A DNA stretch of 50,794 nucleotides. It comes from Anaerolineales bacterium UBA3001. GTDB lineage: Bacteria > Chloroflexota > Anaerolineae > Anaerolineales > UBA11657. Of the stretch, positions 26,892-34,756 are shown in pieces; position 1 is the stretch's first letter; the number at the start of each line of letters is the position of its first letter. Below the pieces are notes generated by a model, which saw only the letters and a list, made by a program, of their open reading frames with translations, ran no database searches and was not told where the DNA came from. The translations under genes and the position numbers were made by a program. The stretch is from positions 9,341-60,134 of the forward strand of contig DDZT01000049.1 in NCBI GenBank assembly GCA_002346435.1, in the 5' to 3' direction.

Positions 26892-29689
26892 TGCGCTCGA
26901 CACAGTACAGGCAGGAAAGCCTTTTAAATACCACCGAATTGCTTTTCCAAGAAAGGCGCCCATTCTATGCCACACAACCTGTTAGTTTTGTCATCAATAT
27001 ATTGTTGTTAGCCGTACTATTGATTCTAACTAGCTGCACTACATTTCCACTTAACTCTACACAAACTAACGATGCTGAATGTGTACTAAGCGCCACAATC
27101 TCGAAACAAATTAGTGATGGCTGGTTATTCCGTCTAGACCCTAATGATGTAGGTTTATTAGACGACTGGAAAAATGGTGTTACCGATAAGAATGAATGGG
27201 TTTCATTAACACCCGGTAAACCTTGGGAAGCAAGTGGGTTCGATTACAACGGAGTAGCATGGTACACAACAGAAATCACACTACCTGATTGGCCTGAAAC
27301 TTACCTAGGATTTGGAAAGGTTGACGACTCTGCAACACTGTGGATTAACGGTGACCAAGTAGAAAACTGGGCTAACTTGGGGCCTGAAACCACGCTTGTG
27401 GATTTAGGTAAATACGGGAAAGCTGATGACAAAATTCATTTGTCCATACGGATTGTTGACAAAGGAGGCTATGGTGGTATTAAGCAACCTGTGATTCTCG
27501 GCCAAGACCCTAGAGTAGTAATAACACCTTTACAGTACGCTTCTTTACAAGCGTCTACATATCCGGATTGGCCAATGCCAGCATGGTCAAAAAACGAACC
27601 TTATTCATGGACCATGACGGGAAATTCAAAAGGGTCCGAGGAAGCTCTTGTATCATCTGACGGATCAGTCAGTCCTTGGGCACAAGCACCAAGGACTGAA
27701 ATATGGCTCTATCACAGAAACGAACAGCTTCTGACTTATGCCGATCCAAGCAAAATTAAGTTTTCCCTATCAGGATCACAAGCACCTATACCAACTTGGG
27801 AATGGAAAAGTGCGGACGTAATCGTCACTAACACACTTTTTGGAGATCACAACAATGAAGCTATTCGATGGAAAGTGAAACTTGAAAATGTCGGTCAAAA
27901 TCATATTAAATTAGATATGGTGTTGGCTGTCAGACCCTTTGCAACAAATGCCAACTCTGTGCCTATATGTCAATTAAACACTCAACACAAACAAAAAATG
28001 TGGGTGAACAACAAACCTTTCCTGACTGCTGCTATACCAGCCAAACACACAGGAGCTGACCTGCTAGTCAATACTATGTATGCAGCTTTAAACGGAACTG
28101 TTCCTTCCGGAAAAATTGTAACTGACTCCGCCTATGGGTCTTTAGCTGCCCTATGGTCATATCCTGTTGATATTAATCCGGGCGAGACTAAAGATTTCCA
28201 TTTTGCATTTCCTGAAACTTCTGAAATGGGTTTTCCAAATGTAAGACTTCCAATTGACCAACAACTCAAAAAAACCATAAAGCATTGGTCTCAAGAAACT
28301 GGGAAAGTCACTATAGCACTTCCTGACTCATCGGTACAAAATGCTCTAAACGCATCCTTAGGGTACTTATTACTATCATTAGATCCTGATGGTCCTCATC
28401 CTGGTCCACTTGCACATGATGCAGTGTGGGTAAGAGATGCAGCATACACAGGACTAGCTTCACTCCAATTTGGTCATACGGAAAATGTACGAAATACTGT
28501 TACTTCAACTTTCAAATCACAGGATAAAGATGGGCGCATACCACCAATACGTGGCAAGAACACGCCATGGGATGACAACGAATGGGATTCGCAAGGCCAG
28601 TCAATATTCTTAGCATATCAATATTACCGCTATACCAACAATGTTTCACAAATCAGAGAATGGTATCCAAATATACGTTTGGCCGCATTATATATTTCAA
28701 ACTTAATATCAGAAAACAAAAACCCTGATAATGCAACTAAAGGACTATTGCCGCCAAGTAAAAGTGCAGAGGATTTAGGACCTGCCGATTGGCACCACTA
28801 TTGGGATAACTTCTGGGCAGTTGCTGGACTCGAGCAAGCCGCTTTTATAGCAAAAGAGTTGGGTCAACACGATGATGCTACCTGGATGCTTTTAGAAGCT
28901 AACACTCTCAGAGCAGCAATACTTGATTCTGTTAAGGTGGTTATGGGACCAGATCCTGCATACATTCCTGGAGCAATAGAGTCTACCAATGGATCTGCAA
29001 TGGCACGCGGGACTGTATCTGCATTATGGCCTAGCGAAGTGATTCCAAGAAACACTAACCTAATTTCTAAATCATTTGACACATACCACAAACTATGGAT
29101 AGAACCAGACAATGGAGGTTTTCGCCACTTAGGTGGCCAATTCTGGCCCTACGGCGGTCTTGAGCTAGCCCACGCATACTTGAAAATAAATCGTACTGAT
29201 GTGTTTCATCAAATATTGAGTTGGACTTTACAAAACCAAACACTGCCCGGCACCTACGCATGGGCAGAACAAGTTAATCCATTAAATGGAGGGTTTTCAG
29301 GTGGTGACATGCCACATGCTTGGGCCGCTGCTAGCTACGCTACTCTAGTAAGGGAAATGCTTATATCGGAACACAACAATGCTTTAGTGTTGTTGCAAGG
29401 CGCCCCGGAATGGTGGTTAACTGAATCTCGAGAAATAACACTCAACAATGCTCCAACACACTATGGAAAAATCAACATTCATACACACAATGATATTGTC
29501 CCAACCGAAAACGGGTGGGATGGTAAGCTAACTTTAAAACTGTCTGGTGCAAGTCCACCTGGTGGTTATAGATGGGCTTTGCCGACTCAACCCAATACAA
29601 TTTCGGGACCTTCCGGCACAAGAATCGAAAATGGGGTGCTGATTATACCCAGTGGAAACAATAAAATAGAACTGAGTTTCACACCATAA
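26891..29689 (+). CDS. Lipoprotein with jelly-roll and six-hairpin glycosidase domains
   Basis: This 932-residue protein starts at a GTG that overlaps the previous stop (TAGTG). A hydrophobic stretch ends in the lipobox L-T-S-C49, after an unusually long polar N region of about 30 residues. Residues 70-205 look like a GH2-type sugar-binding sandwich (VAWYTTEITLP, ATLWINGDQVENW). A middle beta domain is followed by an (alpha/alpha)6 barrel (about 480-850) with HDAVWVRDAAY, WHHYWDNFWA, FWPYGGLELAHAY and GDMPHAWAAASY, resembling glucoamylase/GH15-GH63-like enzymes. It likely trims oligosaccharides outside the cell. Specificity and catalytic acids are not assigned. Confidence 0.75.
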   Translation: MRSTQYRQESLLNTTELLFQERRPFYATQPVSFVINILLLAVLLILTSCTTFPLNSTQTNDAECVLSATISKQISDGWLFRLDPNDVGLLDDWKNGVTDKNEWVSLTPGKPWEASGFDYNGVAWYTTEITLPDWPETYLGFGKVDDSATLWINGDQVENWANLGPETTLVDLGKYGKADDKIHLSIRIVDKGGYGGIKQPVILGQDPRVVITPLQYASLQASTYPDWPMPAWSKNEPYSWTMTGNSKGSEEALVSSDGSVSPWAQAPRTEIWLYHRNEQLLTYADPSKIKFSLSGSQAPIPTWEWKSADVIVTNTLFGDHNNEAIRWKVKLENVGQNHIKLDMVLAVRPFATNANSVPICQLNTQHKQKMWVNNKPFLTAAIPAKHTGADLLVNTMYAALNGTVPSGKIVTDSAYGSLAALWSYPVDINPGETKDFHFAFPETSEMGFPNVRLPIDQQLKKTIKHWSQETGKVTIALPDSSVQNALNASLGYLLLSLDPDGPHPGPLAHDAVWVRDAAYTGLASLQFGHTENVRNTVTSTFKSQDKDGRIPPIRGKNTPWDDNEWDSQGQSIFLAYQYYRYTNNVSQIREWYPNIRLAALYISNLISENKNPDNATKGLLPPSKSAEDLGPADWHHYWDNFWAVAGLEQAAFIAKELGQHDDATWMLLEANTLRAAILDSVKVVMGPDPAYIPGAIESTNGSAMARGTVSALWPSEVIPRNTNLISKSFDTYHKLWIEPDNGGFRHLGGQFWPYGGLELAHAYLKINRTDVFHQILSWTLQNQTLPGTYAWAEQVNPLNGGFSGGDMPHAWAAASYATLVREMLISEHNNALVLLQGAPEWWLTESREITLNNAPTHYGKINIHTHNDIVPTENGWDGKLTLKLSGASPPGGYRWALPTQPNTISGPSGTRIENGVLIIPSGNNKIELSFTP

Positions 29690-29714
29690 TTTATCCTAAT
29701 AAACCAATTCAAGT

Positions 29715-29743
29715 TTGACTTGCCCACATAGCAGAGGTATAAT
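29715..29743 (+). promoter_or_regulatory. Near-consensus sigma-70-type promoter
   Basis: TTGACT (29715-29720) and a perfect TATAAT (29738-29743) are separated by the optimal 17 bp. Initiation is expected near 29750, about 240 nt before the rpsA start. It is the best promoter match noticed in the window, as expected for a ribosomal protein or stable RNA gene. Confidence 0.8.
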
Positions 29744-29749
29744 GCCCTC

Positions 29750-29948
29750 CTGATATTTTAGTTATTTCGGAAAAGGAGTGGTGCAAATTGCACGCCTGCA
29801 AGTTGGTGGAACAACTTTCTTACACCAATCAGCAGTCATTTATTGAGTGAGTAATATTGTTATAACCTTACGATTATTTACAACAAAAAACCACAAAATT
29901 AAAGCTTCGGCATCTTGTCTGAGTCTTAATGATGCCGATTTTTGTTTT
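29750..29948 (+). ncRNA. Candidate small RNA or attenuating leader of rpsA
   Basis: About 200 nt lie between the promoter and a terminator-like hairpin. Two mutually exclusive stems share bases 29803-29805: AAGTTG/CAACTT (29800-29805 with 29812-29817, loop GTGGAA) and TTGGTG/CACCAA (29803-29808 with 29823-29828). A GTGCAAATTGCAC palindrome (29781-29793) precedes them. This is what either a free-standing small RNA or a transcription-attenuation leader would look like. It matches no RNA family I recognise: there is no SRP apical loop, and the ends do not pair as in 6S RNA. Confidence 0.45.
29907..29948 (+). terminator. Intrinsic terminator-like hairpin in the rpsA leader
   Basis: TCGGCATC (29907-29914) pairs perfectly with GATGCCGA (29931-29938), an 8-bp stem with a 16-nt loop, followed directly by TTTTTGTTTT. 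It ends 44 nt before the rpsA start, on the same strand, so it must either end a separate small RNA or be conditional. Confidence 0.7.
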
Positions 29949-29991
29949 AATTCATATAGATAAATATAGATAAATGCATATATAGAATTAC

Positions 29992-31260
29992 ATGTCATAT
30001 ACACCAAACCCCCAAACTGAAGAAAACGACTTTGCTGCAATGCTTGAATCTTATATTGAAGTGGCGCAACCTGAACAAGGCGAACTTATCAAAGGAAGTA
30101 TTGTGGAAATTAGTTCTGAGGGTGTGCTAGTAGATTTAGGCCTCAAACGAGAGGGATTGGTACCAAATTCTGATATAGAGAGAGCAGACAAAACTATTGA
30201 TGAGTATGAAGTAGGTTCTGAAATTGACGTTCTAGTAACAGTTCACGGACATGGGGCCAAACATCCTATATTATCCGTATATCAAGCGCTTCAACACCAA
30301 TCTTGGAAGGACGCTGAAGTACTGTTAAATTCAGGTGACATTGTGAAAGGGACTGTGGAAAGCTTTAATAGAGGAGGTATCATTGTAACGTACCTTGAGC
30401 TTCCAGGGTTTGTGCCAGCATCACACGTTGTTGGAATATCTAGAGGTATAGCTGAAGCAAGACGTAGAGAACTCCTAGAGGGTATGGTAGGTAAAGAGAT
30501 TGATGTCCGTGTTATAGAAGTAGATCGTCAGCGACACAGACTAGTATTATCCCAGCGAGCAGCTCAACGATCAATTCGTGCGGATCAGAAAGACCAGCTA
30601 ATTTCAGAACTATATGAAGGACAAGTTTTAGATGGCACAATTATTAACGTGCGAGACTTTGGAGCCTTTGTAGATTTAGGTGCTGCAGACGGACTTGTGC
30701 ATGTGTCCGAATTAGCATGGCAACAAGTAGACCATCCCAAAAACATTGTGCAACCTGGGGAAGAAGTTAAAGTGATGGTAATTAAGATAGACCGCAAGAG
30801 ACAGCGTATAGGATTAAGTATCAAACAGTTGTTGCCTAGTCCATGGGACTCTGTAGAAGAACGTCTTGCTCCAGAACAAGACATCGTCGGTAAAATCACT
30901 CGTGTGCTCGACTTCGGTGCTTTTATAGACCTAGGTGAAGGCATCGAGGGACTATTGCACAACAGTCAAATACCTGAAGACGCTGAAGATATCATTGTGG
31001 TGGGTAATGATATCAACTTAAAAATAGTAAGTTTAGACGTTCAGAGACACCGTGTTAGTCTTACTTTATCAGAATCACATGCAGCTCAGGAATCCAGTAT
31101 GTCTGACGACGAGGAAACTTTGCCAGACACAGACACAGATATCGATTCTATTTCAAACAATCAAGAATCTGTCGATTCTACTGATGTCATCAACGGCGAG
31201 ACAGATAGTTCTACACAAGGAGGTGATGGTCATGACGAAAGTAACAATCAAACCAAATGA
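29992..31260 (+). CDS. rpsA: 30S ribosomal protein S1
   Basis: This 422-residue protein has four S1 domains at about 28-98, 116-192, 212-282 and 296-364, the third and fourth with the classic RDFGAFVDLG and LDFGAFIDLG strands. An acidic, Asp/Ser-rich tail follows. Four repeats are usual outside Proteobacteria, which have six. S1 helps mRNA bind the small subunit. No SD precedes the ATG, as is also true of E. coli rpsA, where S1 regulates its own translation. The last 29 nt overlap rpsU, and the rpsU SD lies inside the S1 tail codons. Confidence 0.92.
   Translation: MSYTPNPQTEENDFAAMLESYIEVAQPEQGELIKGSIVEISSEGVLVDLGLKREGLVPNSDIERADKTIDEYEVGSEIDVLVTVHGHGAKHPILSVYQALQHQSWKDAEVLLNSGDIVKGTVESFNRGGIIVTYLELPGFVPASHVVGISRGIAEARRRELLEGMVGKEIDVRVIEVDRQRHRLVLSQRAAQRSIRADQKDQLISELYEGQVLDGTIINVRDFGAFVDLGAADGLVHVSELAWQQVDHPKNIVQPGEEVKVMVIKIDRKRQRIGLSIKQLLPSPWDSVEERLAPEQDIVGKITRVLDFGAFIDLGEGIEGLLHNSQIPEDAEDIIVVGNDINLKIVSLDVQRHRVSLTLSESHAAQESSMSDDEETLPDTDTDIDSISNNQESVDSTDVINGETDSSTQGGDGHDESNNQTK
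31217..31227 (+). promoter_or_regulatory. Perfect 11-nt Shine-Dalgarno of rpsU
   Basis: AAGGAGGTGAT is complementary to the conserved 3' end of 16S rRNA over eleven consecutive bases, with GGAGG ending 8 nt before ATG 31232. It decides the rpsU start and is much stronger than any other SD seen here. Confidence 0.9.
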
Positions 31261-31426
31261 ATCTCCTGAAGATCTTCTCCGTCGTTTTCGTAAGAAAGTA
31301 ATGAGAAGTGGTAATCTTGCTGCTGTTAGACAAAAACGATGGTTTGTTTCAAAAAGTGAAATGCGGCGTATTGAAAAAAAGAAAGCTATTAGGCGGTTAC
31401 GCCAACGCAGGCGTAGACCATACTAA
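31232..31426 (+). CDS. rpsU: 30S ribosomal protein S21
   Basis: This 64-residue, very basic protein has the bS21 pattern: a short beta start (TKVTIKPNES), the ELLRRF-like helix written EDLLRRFRKKV, and a C-terminal Arg/Lys-rich helix ending in RLRQRRRRPY. The start is fixed at ATG 31232 by the perfect SD; the longer open frame beginning at 31052 is an overlap with rpsA. bS21 sits next to the anti-SD end of 16S rRNA. Overlap with rpsA by 29 nt suggests coupled expression. Confidence 0.93.
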   Translation: MTKVTIKPNESPEDLLRRFRKKVMRSGNLAAVRQKRWFVSKSEMRRIEKKKAIRRLRQRRRRPY

Positions 31427-31456
31427 ATTGATTTAGTCTACGTAAACAAAACTTAC

Positions 31457-31708
31457 ATGGCCAAAAAAGAAGATAAAATAGAAGTAGAAGGCACAATTAC
31501 TGAAGCTCTACCTGGCACACAATTTCGTGTTATTCTAGAAAACGGACACGAAGTGCTTGCATATCTATCCGGTAAAATGCGTCGTTACTATATCCGCATA
31601 CTGCTTGGCGATAGAGTTAAAGTAGAGATGTCCACTTATGACCTTACAAGGGGTAGAATCACTTACCGGTTTCCAAGCAACCCACACCAAGCTCCACAAA
31701 AAAATTAA
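31457..31708 (+). CDS. infA: Translation initiation factor IF-1
   Basis: This 83-residue OB-fold protein has the IF-1 signature: KEDKIEVEGTI, the glutamate-rich VILENGHEVLAYLSGKMRR region, and GDRVKVEMSTYDLTRGRITYR. The family is usually 72 residues, so this has about ten extra C-terminal residues (PSNPHQAPQKN). It occupies the ribosomal A site during initiation. It lies 30 nt after rpsU and completes a small translation cluster. Confidence 0.95.
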   Translation: MAKKEDKIEVEGTITEALPGTQFRVILENGHEVLAYLSGKMRRYYIRILLGDRVKVEMSTYDLTRGRITYRFPSNPHQAPQKN

Positions 31709-31736
31709 CGTTGACGAAGACTTTGGGTTTTTTTGT
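31696..31736. terminator. A/T-stem hairpin between infA and miaB
   Basis: ACAAAAAAA (31696-31704) pairs with TTTTTTTGT (31728-31736) between two convergent genes, overlapping the infA stop codon region. The stem has only weak A-T pairs but gives a T-run on either strand, so it may serve as a bidirectional terminator. Confidence 0.35.
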
Positions 31737-31786
31737 TTACATCCCTAACACGCGTAGCACGCGAAAGACTGATATTTTTGTTCCAA

Positions 31787-33109
31787 TCAAGGAGCAACTA
31801 ATTTACCTTCCATAAACCATGGTCCAGTCCATTTAATTTCAACATCAACAAGATTGCCGGCCCATTCACGATCATCTTCAAAAAACACAAGTTTATTGGT
31901 CCGAGTTCGACCACGCCACTTATCCCTCTGATACCCCTCCACTAGCACCTCCTCTTTATTTCCAAGTAATTGCAGGTTGATATCAGACTGAACTGATGCT
32001 TGGATATCATCTAGTGTTTTGCGACGATTTTCTTTTACTTTAGCAGGAATATCATCTTCCATGCGCCTTGCAGAAACAGTGCCTGGACGTGGTGAATATT
32101 TAGCAATATGAACTTTGTCAAATTTGTGTTGCGACAACAAATCACAAGTGTCCTTAAACTGAGATTCTGTCTCGCCAGGAAAGCCCACAATTACATCACA
32201 TGAAATAGATCCCTTGGGCATAAACTCACGTATACGCTCAATCAACTTGTTATATTGTTCAACTGTATATCCACGGCGCATTTTTTCCAGAATTTCGTTG
32301 TTACCTGATTGGACTGGCACCTCAATGTGATCGCATATTTTCGGCAAATCAGCAACTGTTCTAAGTAGCTCATCATCAAGATAGTTAGGATGTGAGGTCA
32401 AAAACCGAATTCGTTCTAATCCTTGAATATCATGTACTTGCTCAAGCAATAAAGCTAGGTTTGAGTCATCCTGCAAGTCATACCCATATCTATCAACTAT
32501 CTGGCCTAACAAAGTGATCTCCTTTACACCTTGCAATGCTAATGATTTACATTCAGCCACAATTTGATCAACAGGTCTTGATCTCTCAATACCCCGACGA
32601 AAAGGAATAATACAAAATGTACAAGCATGGGAACACCCATATACAACCGGCACATAGCTAACAAAAGTGGTCCCACAATCCTCAGCAGGAAGGACTAGTT
32701 CCCCGTCCTGTATAGAATGACGCCTGCCAACAATGTTTGTCTCGGACCTTTTTTCTGTCTGTTGTTCAACAAGATTTAGCAATGGCTCAGGGTCTGACGG
32801 AGGCAAAAACACATCTATATCCGGAAATGTACCAGCAACCTTCTTGTTCCCTTTTACACCAACTAAACAACCCATTAAACCAACTGTGAGATCTGGTCTA
32901 GTATTTCTTTTGATTTCACCTACACGATTCAACCAGCCATAAGCTCTGTCTTCCGCACTTTGCCGTACTACGCATGTATTAAGAACAGCTATGTCAGCTT
33001 CCGCAATGTCTTCTGTCTTCGTAGCACCAAGTTTTTCCAATCCGGAAGCCAGTCTTAAGCTATCGGCAATGTTCATCTGGCATCCTAATGTATGTATGTG
33101 ATATTTCAT
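31787..33109 (-). CDS. miaB: tRNA-2-methylthio-N6-isopentenyladenosine synthase
   Basis: MiaB is a radical-SAM methylthiotransferase acting on i6A37 of tRNAs. The 440-residue protein from ATG 33109 starts at the family's usual point, just before HTLGCQMN. It has the UPF0004 cysteines C10, C46 and C81, the radical-SAM triad C159-x3-C163-x2-C166, and a C-terminal TRAM domain (about 370-440). The frame is open further upstream to 33187, but those residues are not family-like. It follows the methyltransferase gene by 50 bp. Confidence 0.93.
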   Translation of the reverse strand: MKYHIHTLGCQMNIADSLRLASGLEKLGATKTEDIAEADIAVLNTCVVRQSAEDRAYGWLNRVGEIKRNTRPDLTVGLMGCLVGVKGNKKVAGTFPDIDVFLPPSDPEPLLNLVEQQTEKRSETNIVGRRHSIQDGELVLPAEDCGTTFVSYVPVVYGCSHACTFCIIPFRRGIERSRPVDQIVAECKSLALQGVKEITLLGQIVDRYGYDLQDDSNLALLLEQVHDIQGLERIRFLTSHPNYLDDELLRTVADLPKICDHIEVPVQSGNNEILEKMRRGYTVEQYNKLIERIREFMPKGSISCDVIVGFPGETESQFKDTCDLLSQHKFDKVHIAKYSPRPGTVSARRMEDDIPAKVKENRRKTLDDIQASVQSDINLQLLGNKEEVLVEGYQRDKWRGRTRTNKLVFFEDDREWAGNLVDVEIKWTGPWFMEGKLVAP

Positions 33110-33159
33110 AGTTGCTCTATTTATACAACACTTTCCACAAGAATGTAATGTCCGTATTA

Positions 33160-33927
33160 TCAAACAACGAATCGTCCCACAACACACACTTCTTGCAAAT
33201 CAAACACTAACTCACCATTGATATTTCTTGGGTTTAAATATTTAAGGGCCGCTTCTGGGGCCTGAAAAAGCATTACTTCGAGTTGTGTTCTCCTTTGACT
33301 CGAAATTGATTTTCTATCACAATACGCACGAAAACTTAGTGTCTTTTTGTAATGCTCCAAGTATTCAATTTCCAATCCGACTTCATAAAAGAAACTCTTC
33401 CAATCCGACCCAGTATATGAATGGTTGTGACTAGTATCGCGCAATCTTTCAAACGCATTGATATACCTGGCAGCTGATGGTTGTGCAGGTGTACAACTAT
33501 CTATTATTCCAACAGATGCACCCGGTCTGCTAACACGAACAACCTCTTCCAAAAATCCTAAGACATCAGTGAAGTGGTGAGGAGCAATTCGACAGGTTAC
33601 TAAATCAAAAGTCTGTTTTGGAAACGGGAGCATGTGAGCATCATGCTGACAACAACTAACGTTGTTTGCTTTATTTTCTACCATCAGTTCACGTGCAGCT
33701 TTTAACATAGGTACAGTAACATCTCCCGCGACAACATAATCTGAAATCGAACACAGTCTCATTGCTGTGTGTCCTGCACCTGTAGCAACGTCAAGAGCTC
33801 GGTTGATTTTGGGTTTTTGCAACAATTCAATCATTTTATCCAAGCTTTCCCCAGTTGAAAAAAATGGGCTTCGCACATATTTCTCAGCATGATCATTAAA
33901 CTGGTTTTGTATATTAGTAAGATTCAT
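33160..33927 (-). CDS. Class I SAM-dependent methyltransferase (UbiE-like)
   Basis: This 255-residue protein from ATG 33927 has SAM motif I (ALDVATGAGHTA, 44-55), an acidic end of strand 2 (VVAGDVT), the QHDAHMLPFP motif and FDLVTCRIAPHH, the layout of UbiE/COQ5 and methyltransferase type 11 enzymes. Substrate is not clear. The C-terminal EVCVVGRFV strand matches enzymes acting on small molecules. The open frame reaches 33996, but those extra codons look non-coding. It is divergent from the LysM gene. Confidence 0.85.
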   Translation of the reverse strand: MNLTNIQNQFNDHAEKYVRSPFFSTGESLDKMIELLQKPKINRALDVATGAGHTAMRLCSISDYVVAGDVTVPMLKAARELMVENKANNVSCCQHDAHMLPFPKQTFDLVTCRIAPHHFTDVLGFLEEVVRVSRPGASVGIIDSCTPAQPSAARYINAFERLRDTSHNHSYTGSDWKSFFYEVGLEIEYLEHYKKTLSFRAYCDRKSISSQRRTQLEVMLFQAPEAALKYLNPRNINGELVFDLQEVCVVGRFVV

Positions 33928-34036
33928 ATATTTATGTGTCTGAATGGGTACCACAAGTATAAAGCATAATTGGCAACAATTTAGGGTACAATACATTTAG
34001 TATTATTGTTACCTTAGGATAAATAAAAGATATAAA

Positions 34037-34756
34037 ATGAAGGACAAGACGGGTCTGTCACTTAACGATAGTTCAACAAACAGAATATGGCGTATAGGCT
34101 TGTCTATAGTGCTAATTGTTGGATTACTAGGAGGTGCAGTATACGCATGGCAACAAATGGGCCAAGACAGTTTAGTTGCACTAAGTCTATTTGCTACACC
34201 TACAATGACTACCGTCTTTACCAACACGCCTGTACAGCCAACTTCTACGCTTTTTATTCCAACAGAAACCAGTACGATTACTCCTACATCTACACGAAGC
34301 GGTCCTATTAGTTATGTCATTAAAGAAGGTGACACACTATATTTTGTGGCTGAAGAATATGAAATCGATATACAGGACTTAATTTCATTCAACACAAACC
34401 AAGGTGTTGACTTAACTTCATTTCTGCAAGTTGGTCAAGAAATACTTGTGCCGCCTCCAGGTTATCAATCCCCTACCCTGACACCAATACCGGAAGAATT
34501 CGTTCCTGGGTCTATAATTGAGCACACAATCCGTCCAGGGGACATCTTGCAATTGCTTGCAGATGAGTTCAACACAACACTTGATGCAATTCTTGCAGAA
34601 AATGAGGGGCTTTCAGAGAATCCTGATATTCTAAATGTTGGCCAAATAGTACGTATACCTGTCGATGTAATCTCGTTGACACCAGCTACTCCAACACGAC
34701 AACCTTCCGACACTCCAACACCTGAGCCTTCCGCTACTGCCACTTCTTCTGGTTAG
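34037..34756 (+). CDS. Membrane-anchored protein with two LysM domains
   Basis: This 239-residue protein has an N-terminal anchor (about 18-38), a Thr/Ser/Pro-rich spacer, LysM domains at 91-139 (YVIKEGDTLYFVAEEY) and 160-208 (HTIRPGDILQLLADEF), and a Thr/Pro-rich tail. LysM binds N-acetylglucosamine glycans such as peptidoglycan, so the protein probably lies between membrane and wall. No catalytic domain is present. Its last 23 nt overlap, tail to tail, the end of queG on the other strand. Confidence 0.85.
   Translation: MKDKTGLSLNDSSTNRIWRIGLSIVLIVGLLGGAVYAWQQMGQDSLVALSLFATPTMTTVFTNTPVQPTSTLFIPTETSTITPTSTRSGPISYVIKEGDTLYFVAEEYEIDIQDLISFNTNQGVDLTSFLQVGQEILVPPPGYQSPTLTPIPEEFVPGSIIEHTIRPGDILQLLADEFNTTLDAILAENEGLSENPDILNVGQIVRIPVDVISLTPATPTRQPSDTPTPEPSATATSSG

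Larger units (their letters stand above)
29690..29991 (+). other. 302-bp gap before rpsA
   Basis: This gap has no convincing gene of normal size. It holds a near-consensus promoter, a 200-nt stretch with alternative hairpins, a terminator-like stem-loop and a short AT-rich segment before the rpsA ATG. A 21-codon frame (GTG 29781 to TGA 29846) follows AAAGGAG, but the SD-to-start spacing of 2 nt is too short for confidence. Confidence 0.7.

Noticed and set aside
29800..29817. T-box-like string GGTGGAAC in the rpsA leader
   Set aside because: A T-box riboswitch needs a long specifier stem upstream and an antiterminator overlapping the terminator. Here only about 50 nt precede it and the terminator is about 90 nt away.
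29750..29948. 6S RNA or SRP RNA
   Set aside because: Length fits 6S RNA, but the ends do not pair into one long rod and no SRP apical motif (GGAAGCAGCC-type) is present.
31052..31231. Long N-terminal extension of rpsU
   Set aside because: The segment overlaps rpsA codons in another frame; the perfect SD and the bS21 start fix the gene at 31232.
33110..33187. 26-residue N-terminal extension of miaB
   Set aside because: Family members begin just before the HTLGCQMN motif; the extension has no matching character.
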